Assembly (NCBI RefSeq): GCF_028289855.1 | Contig: NZ_JAQGKZ010000032.1 | Span: 1-52,613, forward strand | From: Sphingomonas bacterium | GTDB lineage: Bacteria; Pseudomonadota; Alphaproteobacteria; Sphingomonadales; Sphingomonadaceae | Direction: 5' to 3' | Length of the DNA stretch: 52,613 nt | Shown: positions 1 to 6,662 of the stretch, one piece after another | How the letters are laid out: every line of letters starts with the position of its first letter | Position numbering within the stretch: position 1 is the first letter of the stretch | The notes under the pieces: model-generated | Told to the model about the DNA's origin: nothing | The model's database searches: none | Seen by the model: the letters and a program-made list of their open reading frames with translations, nothing else | Made by a program: the position numbers and the translations under genes

Positions 1-1
1 G

Positions 2-817
2 CACAAGCCGGTCGGGACATGCCAATTGTCGTGGATCCTGCGCACCCCGCGCGGAATCGCGATGGCCGACGTGATGAAGCGCGAACAGACGCTGATCCCG
101 GTCGACATGGACCAGGAAGAGGTCGCGCTGCGGTTTCAGAAATACGCGTTGATCTCCGCCGCGGTCACCGATGCCGCCGGGCGGCTGGTCGGGATGATCA
201 CGGTCGACGACATCGTCCACATCATTTCCGAAGAAGCTGGCGAGGACATCACCCGGCTGTCGGGCGCGGGCGACGGCGACATCAACGAGCCGATCGTGCT
301 GACCGTGCGGACGCGGCTGACCTGGCTGGTGGTCAATCTGGGCACCGCGATTCTCGCCTCGTCGGTGGTGGGGCTGTTCCAGGGCGAGATCGCGCAGTTC
401 GCGTTGCTCGCGGTGCTGATGCCGATCGTGTCGGGGATGGGCGGCAATGCCGGGACGCAGACGCTGGCGGTGGTGGTGCGGGCGCTGGCGACCAACCAGC
501 TGACCGATTCGAATACCGTCTGGATGATCCTGCGCGAATTGCGGATTGCGATCGCCAACGGCCTGTCGCTCGGGCTGCTGATCGGGTTCGGAACATTCCT
601 GATTTTCCACCGCGCCGACCTGTCGATCGTGATCGCGCTGGCGATGGTCATCAACAATTTGATCGCCGGCCTGTCGGGCGTGTTCATCCCGGTGACGCTC
701 GATCGTTTCCGGATCGATCCCGCGGTATCGTCGGCGGTGTTCGTGACGATGATGACCGATTGCATGGGGTTCTTTTCGTTCCTCGGGCTGGCGCTCTTGT
801 GGGGCCTGTCGGGCTGA
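2..817 (+). CDS. mgtE: Magnesium transporter MgtE, 3' part (5' end outside window)
   Basis: The reading frame is open from the window edge, so only the C-terminal ~270 residues are seen. They begin inside the second CBS domain (LSWILRTPRGIAMADVM, then AVTDAAGRLVGMITVDDIV) and continue into the five-helix MgtE membrane domain. That domain shows the family's conserved PIVSGMGGNAGTQTLAVVVRAL stretch in the second half of the channel. MgtE is an inner-membrane Mg2+ channel gated by Mg2+ bound to its cytoplasmic N and CBS domains. The Asp of the pore helix lies in FVTMMTDCMGF, as in the family. The stop is at 815-817. Family assignment is secure; the start lies upstream of the window. Confidence 0.95.
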   Translation, partial: HKPVGTCQLSWILRTPRGIAMADVMKREQTLIPVDMDQEEVALRFQKYALISAAVTDAAGRLVGMITVDDIVHIISEEAGEDITRLSGAGDGDINEPIVLTVRTRLTWLVVNLGTAILASSVVGLFQGEIAQFALLAVLMPIVSGMGGNAGTQTLAVVVRALATNQLTDSNTVWMILRELRIAIANGLSLGLLIGFGTFLIFHRADLSIVIALAMVINNLIAGLSGVFIPVTLDRFRIDPAVSSAVFVTMMTDCMGFFSFLGLALLWGLSG

Positions 818-882
818 GCTTGTTAACGCGCTGACGCGCGCACCGCCCTTGCCGACGCACAGCCGATGTCTACATCGGCGCC

Positions 883-1287
883 ATGCCGCTTCACCTTACC
901 AAAGTCGCGTTCGGGGTCGCGAGCCTCGACCAGTTCGCCGCGCGCTGGGCGGCCCGCGAGGGGCTGCCGCCGTACGAACTCGGCACGCGCTATCTGCCCA
1001 AGCGACATGAGGAAATTGCCGGGCAGGGGTCGCTCTACTGGATTCTCAAGCACCAGCTAGTCGCACGCTCGCCGATCGTCGGGTTCGGCGAACTGGAGGG
1101 TGGGCGCGTCGCGATCAGGCTCGATCCGCGGCTGGTGCTGGTTCAAGCCCGGCCCAAGCGTGCGCATCAGGGCTGGCGGTATCTGGAAGGCGACGCCGCC
1201 CCGCTCGACCTCGGCGCAGGCAGCGAAGGTGTCGGCGCGTTGCCGGCCGACCTGGTCGGCAAACTCGCCGATCTCGCGCTGATATGA
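883..1287 (+). CDS. DUF1489 family protein
   Basis: A 134-residue protein beginning MPLHLTKVAFG and containing YLPKRHEEIAGQGSLYWILKH and VGFGELEGGRVAIRL. I recognise this as the alphaproteobacterial DUF1489 family, which has no established function. There is no signal peptide or membrane segment. It is full length for the family. An 8-bp inverted repeat (GCCGATGT / ACATCGGC, 862-879) sits directly before the ATG and could fold over the ribosome binding site. The gene is convergent with the DUF2807 gene, with a long dyad repeat between them. Confidence 0.85.
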   Translation: MPLHLTKVAFGVASLDQFAARWAAREGLPPYELGTRYLPKRHEEIAGQGSLYWILKHQLVARSPIVGFGELEGGRVAIRLDPRLVLVQARPKRAHQGWRYLEGDAAPLDLGAGSEGVGALPADLVGKLADLALI

Positions 1288-1290
1288 CTT

Positions 1291-1355
1291 CCGTTCGTGC
1301 TGAGCTTGTCGAAGCACGTGCCGAACACGCCCTTCGACAAGCTCAGGGCGAACGG
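1291..1355. repeat. Dyad repeat of the TGAGCTTGTCGAAG type between convergent genes
   Basis: The arms CCGTTCG...TGAGCTTGTCGAAG and CTTCGACAAGCTCA...CGAACGG are inverted around about 1323. This element is familiar from sphingomonad intergenic regions. It lies exactly between the ends of two convergent genes and could act as a bidirectional transcription or RNA-stability element. Confidence 0.8.
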
Positions 1356-1365
1356 TGATGGATGG

Positions 1366-2076
1366 CTAGGGCGTCGCGTCCGGCCCGCACAGGATGGGGC
1401 CGCCGGCCTGCGCCTTGGTGACACAGGCGGCGCTGCCCGACACGACGATCCGCCCGAGGCCGGTCGAGGTCAGGTTGGCGGTAAAGCGCGCAGTCGCCTG
1501 CGTCTCGCCCGGGCCGTCGAGGAACACCATAAGGTCGCCAACGGATAACGGCATCGCCATGATCGTGCCCGACCCGTTGGTTTGCAACCGCGCGCGCCCG
1601 CTCTTCCCCGCCAGCGCGACATTGCCCGCACCGATCAGGGTAGCGGTCAGTTGGTCGCTATCGATTCCCTGCGCATCGATCGACCCGGTGCCGGTGATCT
1701 GAAAGTCGAGCTGCTGACTTCGGATGCGGCCCTTGATCGCCAGTTTCCCGCCGCCGATCACGCTCGCGCTGCGCAGGGTCGGCGTAACGAGGGTGATCAC
1801 CGGGGCAGGCCCATTGGGCTTGCCGCGCTCACCCCAGCCGTTCGCGCCCTTGCGGACGACCAAAGTCGTGCCCTGTACTTCGATATCGAGCGTGTCGAGC
1901 ACGGTCGGGTCGCCGGTCGCGCTGCCCGATGCGCCGGCGTTGGCCACGGTCAACCGGACATCGAACGGCCCCTCGACGCGGACGCGATCGAAGCTGGTGA
2001 CGACGAAGTTGCGGTCGGCTGCGCTGGCGGGAAGCGCCAGCACGGCGAGCGCGAGGCCGAGGAGGAAGCGGGACAT
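1366..2076 (-). CDS. DUF2807 (GIN domain) secreted protein
   Basis: The start is set at the ATG ending at 2076. From there the product reads MSRFLLGLALAVLALPASA, a clear signal peptide with cleavage after ASA, and AAGGG lies upstream. The mature ~215 residues form the repetitive head-domain fold of DUF2807: VTSFDRVRVEGPFDVRLT, then alternating ITGTGSIDAQG, LIGAGNVALAG, TNGSGTIMAM. This is probably a periplasmic or surface beta-helical protein of unknown role. It follows a second DUF2807 gene on the same strand (2137-2856), 60 bp apart, so the two are probably cotranscribed. The in-frame upstream extension to 2118 looks like leader rather than protein. Confidence 0.85.
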   Translation of the reverse strand: MSRFLLGLALAVLALPASAADRNFVVTSFDRVRVEGPFDVRLTVANAGASGSATGDPTVLDTLDIEVQGTTLVVRKGANGWGERGKPNGPAPVITLVTPTLRSASVIGGGKLAIKGRIRSQQLDFQITGTGSIDAQGIDSDQLTATLIGAGNVALAGKSGRARLQTNGSGTIMAMPLSVGDLMVFLDGPGETQATARFTANLTSTGLGRIVVSGSAACVTKAQAGGPILCGPDATP

Positions 2077-2136
2077 GGCCCTTGCATCGCACCGCCGGGG
2101 CGGCGCGCGCAAGGCCAATCCGTGGTTAGCGTCGGC

Positions 2137-2856
2137 CTAGCTGCAGGTAACGCTGCCCGATCCCATCTTGCTGGTCGTGCATTTCGCGCCGCCGGTCAGC
2201 GTCACGTCGCCCGAACCCATCACGTTGACCTTGGCCGGGCCGGCGACCGTCGCGGTGACCCCGCCCGATCCCATCACGCTGACGTCGGCCTGTGTGAGCG
2301 ACAGCTTGGCCGCCTCGATATCGCCCGACCCGGTGATCGAGAAGCTGCCCGATTTCGCGGTGCCGCCAGTGCTGACATTGCCCGATCCGGTGAGCGAGAA
2401 ATCGGCGCGCTGCACCGCCATCGACGCGATCGACAGGTCGCCCGATCCGGTCGCGCTGACCTTAAACCCGTCTCCCTCGACATGATCGATCGCCATGTCG
2501 CCCGACCCGGTCGTGCTCGCGGCGGTGATGCGCGGCATCGTGACATAGATTTTGACGTGCCCGCGCTCGCCGCCGCCCCAGTGGAACCCCGAACTCGACT
2601 TGCGCCGGATTTCGAGCGTGTCGCCGTTCTTGACGATTTCCAGATTGGCCATGATCCCGGTGTCGCCCTCCGCACGGACCGAAAAGCCCGACCCGACGCG
2701 GACATCGACATCGTCCGGCCCGGTTGAATCGACCGCGGTGAACCCGTCGATCGCGAACGTCTTGTTGCCGTTGACGCCGCTGGCGGCGGTCTTGGCATCG
2801 CCGCTGCCCGAACAGGCGGCGAGCGGGATCAGGGCGAGCAAGGCGAGATGGCGCAT
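2137..2856 (-). CDS. DUF2807 (GIN domain) lipoprotein
   Basis: A 239-residue protein starting MRHLALLALIPLAAC. The LAAC lipobox predicts lipidation at Cys15, so it should be a lipoprotein. The mature part opens with FAIDGFTAVDSTGPDDVDVRVG, typical of DUF2807. It then carries about seven TGSGD/MGSGD turns (for example ATGSGDLSIASM, LTGSGNVSTGG, VMGSGDVTLTGG), which fits a stacked beta-helix. The start is supported by AGGAG nine bases before the ATG. A promoter with an overlapping perfect inverted repeat lies immediately upstream, implying repressor control. The role is unknown; DUF2807 proteins are usually envelope-associated. Confidence 0.87.
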   Translation of the reverse strand: MRHLALLALIPLAACSGSGDAKTAASGVNGNKTFAIDGFTAVDSTGPDDVDVRVGSGFSVRAEGDTGIMANLEIVKNGDTLEIRRKSSSGFHWGGGERGHVKIYVTMPRITAASTTGSGDMAIDHVEGDGFKVSATGSGDLSIASMAVQRADFSLTGSGNVSTGGTAKSGSFSITGSGDIEAAKLSLTQADVSVMGSGGVTATVAGPAKVNVMGSGDVTLTGGAKCTTSKMGSGSVTCS

Positions 2857-2867
2857 GGGAAGTCTCC

Positions 2868-2895
2868 TGTGTGTGTTGGCGATATAACACACACA
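2868..2895. promoter_or_regulatory. Probable operator: 10-bp perfect inverted repeat over the -10 box
   Basis: TGTGTGTGTT (2868-2877), an 8-bp spacer, then AACACACACA (2886-2895), a perfect dyad. It covers the -10 hexamer of the minus-strand promoter below and ends 12 bp before the ATG at 2856. Repressor binding here should block RNA polymerase. The repressor is not encoded nearby; PadR, GntR or TetR types are all possible. Confidence 0.6.
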
Positions 2896-2910
2896 GAATT
2901 GACGGTGCAA
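2882..2910 (-). promoter_or_regulatory. Sigma70-like promoter of the DUF2807 pair
   Basis: On the minus strand, TTGCAC (2905-2910) and TTATAT (2882-2887) are separated by exactly 17 bp. They lie just upstream of the lipoprotein gene and just downstream of the carD terminator. Confidence 0.55.
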
Positions 2911-2912
2911 CG

Positions 2913-2944
2913 AAAAAGGGCGGCCCGTCAGGACCGCCCTTTTT
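2913..2944 (-). terminator. Bidirectional intrinsic terminator after carD
   Basis: AAAAAGGGCGG (2913-2923) and CCGCCC-TTTTT (2934-2944) form a GC-rich stem flanked by an A run and a T run, so it works in either direction. It lies 22 bp after the carD stop and separates carD from the DUF2807 promoter. Confidence 0.85.
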
Positions 2945-2965
2945 GCGTGGACCGTCATGTCTCGC

Positions 2966-3499
2966 TTACGCGGGCACTTTGTCCTTGTTCCAGATCGCCG
3001 CGGCCTTGCGCAGGATGTCGAGGATCTTCTCCAGCGCGCCCTTTTCGTCGGTTTCTTCCATCGCCGCTAGCTCGCGGGCGAGGCGGCTGGCGGCCGCTTC
3101 GAAAATCTGGCGCTCGGAATAGCTCTGCTCGGGCTGGTCCTCGGCGCGGAACAGGTCGCGGACCACTTCGGCGATCGACACCAGGTCGCCCGAATTGATC
3201 TTCGCTTCATATTCCTGCGCGCGGCGCGACCACATGGTGCGCTTGATCTTGGGCTTGCCCTTCAAGGTGTCGAGCGCCTCGCGCAGCGTCTTGTCCGAGG
3301 ACAATTTGCGCATGCCGACGCTTTCGGCCTTGTTGGTCGGCACGCGGAGCGTCATACGCTCCTTCTCGAACCGCAGCACGTACAGCTCCAGCTGCATGCC
3401 GGCGATTTCCTGCTTCAGCAGCTCGACCACACGGCCAACGCCGTGCTTGGGGTAAACGACATAATCACCGACGTCGAAGGACAGTGCCTTGGCAGCCAT
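2966..3499 (-). CDS. carD: CarD family transcriptional regulator
   Basis: A 177-residue protein starting MAAKALSFDVGDYVVYPKHGVG. This is the RNA polymerase-interacting Tudor-like domain (RID) of the CarD/CdnL/TRCF family and spans about residues 5-70. It is followed by the helical DNA-binding part (KRTMWSRRAQEYEAKINSGDLVSIAEVVRDL). CarD binds the RNA polymerase beta subunit and the upstream edge of the promoter bubble and stabilises open complexes, notably at rRNA promoters. The start at 3499 is preferred over the longer frame because the family begins here and an AAGG/AGG motif precedes it. The 5' leader is about 100-150 nt with a hairpin at 3590-3611. Confidence 0.95.
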   Translation of the reverse strand: MAAKALSFDVGDYVVYPKHGVGRVVELLKQEIAGMQLELYVLRFEKERMTLRVPTNKAESVGMRKLSSDKTLREALDTLKGKPKIKRTMWSRRAQEYEAKINSGDLVSIAEVVRDLFRAEDQPEQSYSERQIFEAAASRLARELAAMEETDEKGALEKILDILRKAAAIWNKDKVPA

Positions 3500-3589
3500 G
3501 AGGCTCAACCTTTCTTGGAAATAACCCCAGAGAGTCCGACGCCAAGGGTGGCATCGGCGGGGGAAGTGTTCTGTTGCGTGTGTCTCCAC

Positions 3590-3611
3590 ACGAGAGAATC
3601 GGGGCTCTCGT
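3590..3611. other. Hairpin in the carD upstream leader
   Basis: ACGAGAG (3590-3596) and CTCTCGT (3605-3611) form a 7-bp stem about 90 nt upstream of the carD start. It may be part of a structured 5' leader. No T run follows in the direction of carD. Confidence 0.35.
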
Positions 3612-3648
3612 CCTGTCCTATTTAACAGCTTCGTAATAAAATTACCAG

Positions 3649-3698
3649 CGTTGGATCGAACCGATTAACCTCGTTAATCGGTGTCTCGCGATCCAACG
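3649..3698 (-). terminator. Long hairpin downstream of the M13 peptidase gene
   Basis: Two nested arm pairs are visible: CGTTGGATCG/CGATCCAACG outside (3649-3658, 3689-3698) and ACCGATTAAC/GTTAATCGGT inside (3660-3669, 3673-3682). The hairpin lies about 60 bp after the M13 stop. Reading on the minus strand it is followed by an AT-rich stretch. It probably terminates the peptidase transcript before the carD promoter. Confidence 0.6.
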
Positions 3699-3755
3699 CG
3701 GCCGGCGGGTGCGCAGCAACCCATCCGACGGCGGCTTTGCCGCCGGCGCGGCTAC

Positions 3756-5792
3756 TCACCAAACGTGCACGCGATCTGCCGGCGCGAGATACAACTTATC
3801 CCCCGGCTTCACCCCGAATGCAGCATACCAGGCGTCCATGTTCCGGACGATCCCGTTGACGCGATATTCCTCCGGGCTGTGCGGGTTGGATAGCAATTGC
3901 GCGCGCAGCGCACCCTCGCGTGCCTTGCCCTGCCAGCTTTGCGCATAGGCGATGAAGAAGCGCTGGTCGCCGGTATAGGCGTCGATCACCGCCGGTTCGC
4001 CGTGCCGTTCGACATAGCGGCGATACGCGGCATAGGCCGCTTCCAGCCCGCCGAGATCGCCCAGATTCTCGCCGAGTGTCAGCTCGCCCTTAATCTTCAC
4101 GCCGGGGATCGGCTCGTAGCCGTTGAACTGGTCGACCAGCTTCTGCGCGTGCGTCTTGTACCGGTCGGCCGATTCCTTGGTCCACCAGTCGCGCAGCTTG
4201 CCGGTGGCGTCGAACTGGCGCCCTTCGTCGTCGAACCCGTGCCCCATTTCGTGGCCGATCGTGGCACCCGTCTCGCCGTAATTGACCGCCGGGTCGGCAC
4301 CGGGATCGAAGAAGGGCGGCTGCAGGATCGCGGCCGGGAAGGTCACCTGGTTGGTCAGCGGGTTGTAGTACGCGTTCACTTCCTGGACGTTCATGTCCCA
4401 CAAGCTGCGATCGACCGGCTTGCCGAGCCGCGACAGCGCGAGCTTCCATCCGAAATCCTCGGCGGCGAGCGAATTGGCCAGCGGGTCGGAGCGCGACACG
4501 CTCATCGCCGAATAGTCGATATATTTGCTCGGGTGCCCGATCCGCGGATCGAACGAGGCGAGCTTGACGAGCGCCTCCTTGCGCGTCGGCGCGTCCATCC
4601 AGGCGGCGTTGTCGATCTTTTCCTTGTACGCGGCGCGCAGGTCGCCGAGCATTTCGGTCATCTGCTTGTCGGTTTCGGGCGTCCAATGCTTCTTCGCGTA
4701 GAGCTCGCCGACCGCCTCGCCGAGATTGTCGTTGAGCAGGCGCACACCGCGCTTCCAGCGGTCGGACTGCGACTCCACGCCCTGCAGCGTGTGCGCGTAG
4801 AAATCGAAATTGGCGTCGTCGAACGCCTTGGGCAGGTACGCCGCATGGCTGCTGATGAAGCGGAAGGTCATCCAGTCCTTCCACACCGACAGCGGGGTCG
4901 CCGCGATCGCCTTGCCCGCCGCGGTCACCGCGCTCGGTTCGGCGACGATCACGGTCGGCATCTTGCCCAGCCCGATCTTCGCCAGCACTGGCGTCCAGTC
5001 GAATTGCGGCGCGAGCTTGGTGAGTTGCGCGCGCGTCATCGGGTTATAGGTTTTGACCGGATCGCGCCGCGCCTCCGGCGTCCACTGGTCCTTCGCCAGG
5101 CTGGTTTCGAGCGCGATGATCGCGTCGGCGCGGCTTGCCCGCGCGGCGGGATCGGACACGCCGGCGAGCTCTTCGATCCGCATGATGTAGTCGCGATACG
5201 CCTTGCGGAACGCGACATATTTGGCATCGGGCAGCAGGTAATAGTCGCGCGATCCCAGCCCGAGCCGCGCCTGCCCGGCATCGACGGCATATTGCGTCGG
5301 GTTCTTCGCGTCCGGGCTGACGCCGATGTTGATCGGCGCGGGATAGCCCGGCTCGGCCATCAGCGCGACGAGCTCGCTGGTATTCCTGAGATTGAAGATC
5401 CGCAGGAGATAGGGTCTCAGCGGCGCGGTGCCGCGCGCCTCGATCCCGGCCTGATCCATCCAGGCGCCGTAGAAATCGGCGACGCGGCGCATCTTCGGAT
5501 CGGCGGGGGTCGGGCCGGCATCCTCGACCAGCTTGCGCACCTCGATCTCGGCCTCGTCGGGCATGTCGTAATTGTAGCCGGCGCGCGACTTGTCGGGGGC
5601 GATCGGCGCGGTCTTCAGCCACGTGCCCTCGGCGTAGCGGAAGAAGTCGTCGCCCGGCTTCACGCCTTTGTCCATCGACGAGTAGTCGACGCCCCACGGG
5701 CCGTATTTGGCCTTGGGCGGCGTCGCCGTCTGCGCGAGCGCGATGCTCGACATGCCCAGGAGGAAAAGACCGGCTGCCCGCTTGATCGCCAT
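3756..5792 (-). CDS. M13 family (neprilysin-like) zinc metallopeptidase
   Basis: A 678-residue secreted peptidase. Residues 1-20 are a signal peptide (MAIKRAAGLFLLGMSSIALA). The N-terminal M13 domain spans about residues 35-420 and the catalytic domain about 470-675. The HEMGH zinc motif falls at residues 514-518 and the third ligand, Glu575, in GENLGDLGG. The substrate-binding NAYYNP motif (VQEVNAYYNPLTNQ) and the C-terminal CxxW-like region (here no Cys: MDAWYAAFGVKPGDKLYLAP) also match. Members degrade oligopeptides in the periplasm or outside the cell. Length is normal. The gene is monocistronic, with a hairpin after its stop. Confidence 0.95.
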   Translation of the reverse strand: MAIKRAAGLFLLGMSSIALAQTATPPKAKYGPWGVDYSSMDKGVKPGDDFFRYAEGTWLKTAPIAPDKSRAGYNYDMPDEAEIEVRKLVEDAGPTPADPKMRRVADFYGAWMDQAGIEARGTAPLRPYLLRIFNLRNTSELVALMAEPGYPAPINIGVSPDAKNPTQYAVDAGQARLGLGSRDYYLLPDAKYVAFRKAYRDYIMRIEELAGVSDPAARASRADAIIALETSLAKDQWTPEARRDPVKTYNPMTRAQLTKLAPQFDWTPVLAKIGLGKMPTVIVAEPSAVTAAGKAIAATPLSVWKDWMTFRFISSHAAYLPKAFDDANFDFYAHTLQGVESQSDRWKRGVRLLNDNLGEAVGELYAKKHWTPETDKQMTEMLGDLRAAYKEKIDNAAWMDAPTRKEALVKLASFDPRIGHPSKYIDYSAMSVSRSDPLANSLAAEDFGWKLALSRLGKPVDRSLWDMNVQEVNAYYNPLTNQVTFPAAILQPPFFDPGADPAVNYGETGATIGHEMGHGFDDEGRQFDATGKLRDWWTKESADRYKTHAQKLVDQFNGYEPIPGVKIKGELTLGENLGDLGGLEAAYAAYRRYVERHGEPAVIDAYTGDQRFFIAYAQSWQGKAREGALRAQLLSNPHSPEEYRVNGIVRNMDAWYAAFGVKPGDKLYLAPADRVHVW

Positions 5793-5868
5793 GTGCCAAG
5801 ACTCCGCGCTCGATGATGGTTCGGACGGTGTGTTGTCAGACTATGGCGGCGGGTGGAAGAGGGATTTT

Positions 5869-5957
5869 GACGTGCTTTAGCACGTCATCCCAGCGAAAGC
5901 TGGGATGTCAGGCCGTATCGCCGCGCTGCATGAGACCCCAGCTTACGCTGGGGTGAC
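5869..5957. repeat. Cluster of three hairpins; sphingomonad CCCAGC/GCTGGG dyad repeat
   Basis: Three perfect stem-loops lie in a row: GACGTGC-TTTA-GCACGTC (5869-5886), CATCCCAGC-GAAA-GCTGGGATG (5886-5907) and ACCCCAGC-TTAC-GCTGGGGT (5935-5954). The last two are inverted copies of the same unit. They occupy the spacer between the fdxA stop and the upstream region of the M13 peptidase gene. Confidence 0.8.
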
Positions 5958-5966
5958 GGTATGGGA

Positions 5967-6308
5967 TCAGTCGCCTTGCCCCGGCTCGGGCGAGAAGTAC
6001 TTGTCGAACTTCCCCTCTTCGCCCTTGTGCTCGTCGGCATCGGCGGGGGTCTGGTCGTTCTTGCGCGTGACGTTGGGCCAGGTTGCGCTGAACGTGTTGT
6101 TGAGCTCGAGCCATTTTTCGAGCCCGCTTTCGGTGTCGGGTAGGATCGCCTCGGCCGGGCATTCGGGTTCGCACACGCCGCAATCGATGCACTCGCTGGG
6201 GTTGATCACCAGCATGTTGTCGCCTTCGTAGAAGCAATCGACCGGGCACACCTCGACGCAGTCCATATACTTGCACTTGATGCAGGCATCGGTGACGACG
6301 TAGGTCAT
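5967..6308 (-). CDS. fdxA: 7Fe ferredoxin FdxA
   Basis: A 113-residue ferredoxin starting [26 protein letters not shown]. The first cluster site carries the CxxxxxxC spacing typical of a [3Fe-4S] site. [16 protein letters not shown] supplies the [4Fe-4S] ligands. The acidic C-terminal extension (residues 70-113) is that of the seven-iron FdxA type. It is a cytoplasmic electron carrier. It lies 54 bp downstream of the S4-domain gene on the same strand and may belong to the same transcript. The dyad repeat cluster follows its stop. Confidence 0.95.
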   Translation of the reverse strand: MTYVVTDACIKCKYMDCVEVCPVDCFYEGDNMLVINPSECIDCGVCEPECPAEAILPDTESGLEKWLELNNTFSATWPNVTRKNDQTPADADEHKGEEGKFDKYFSPEPGQGD

Positions 6309-6362
6309 GTCGGGCTCCCCAAGACTAGATTTCCGGCTTGCTATGCCCCGCGGCGGAATCCG

Positions 6363-6662
6363 TCAATCAGAGGCGTCTTGCTGCGAGACGTTCGCAACCG
6401 CCAGATCCTGATAGCACGCCTGCGCCTCGCCCGGCGGGCCGCGCCGGATCGGGAGGAGTTCGACGCGGATCGTACGGATGTCGCCGGCGTGCGTGGCAAA
6501 GGTCAGGATGTTGCCGACCCTGACCGGCGCGGCGGGGCGATTTACCGGACGGCCGTCGATCCGCAAGCGGCCCTGCGCGGCGAGCGCTTGCGCCAGGCTC
6601 CGCGTCTTGGTGATCCGCGCGAACCACAGGAACCGGTCGAGCCGGATCGACCACTCAGCCAT
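6363..6662 (-). CDS. S4 domain RNA-binding protein (Hsp15-like)
   Basis: A 99-residue protein starting MAEWSIRLDRFLWFARITKTRSLAQ. The S4 fold occupies residues 6-65 (LDRFLW...GRLRIDGRPVNRPAAPVRVGN), followed by a basic tail. In E. coli the related Hsp15 binds stalled 50S subunits carrying nascent peptidyl-tRNA. The ATG lies within the last codons of the upstream helicase gene (shared ATGGCTGA), so the two genes are translationally coupled. That overlap fixes the start at 6662. Confidence 0.9.
   Translation of the reverse strand: MAEWSIRLDRFLWFARITKTRSLAQALAAQGRLRIDGRPVNRPAAPVRVGNILTFATHAGDIRTIRVELLPIRRGPPGEAQACYQDLAVANVSQQDASD

Noticed and set aside
2160..2520. Regularly spaced CCCGA(T/A)CC..GTG-like motifs resembling a repeat array
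   Set aside because: They encode the TGSGD turns of the DUF2807 protein at codon periodicity, with no spacers or conserved direct repeats, so this is not a CRISPR array.
3897..5816. 639-codon plus-strand frame opposite the M13 peptidase
   Set aside because: The minus strand carries a complete peptidase with HEMGH and the third ligand. The plus frame has no coherent protein features.
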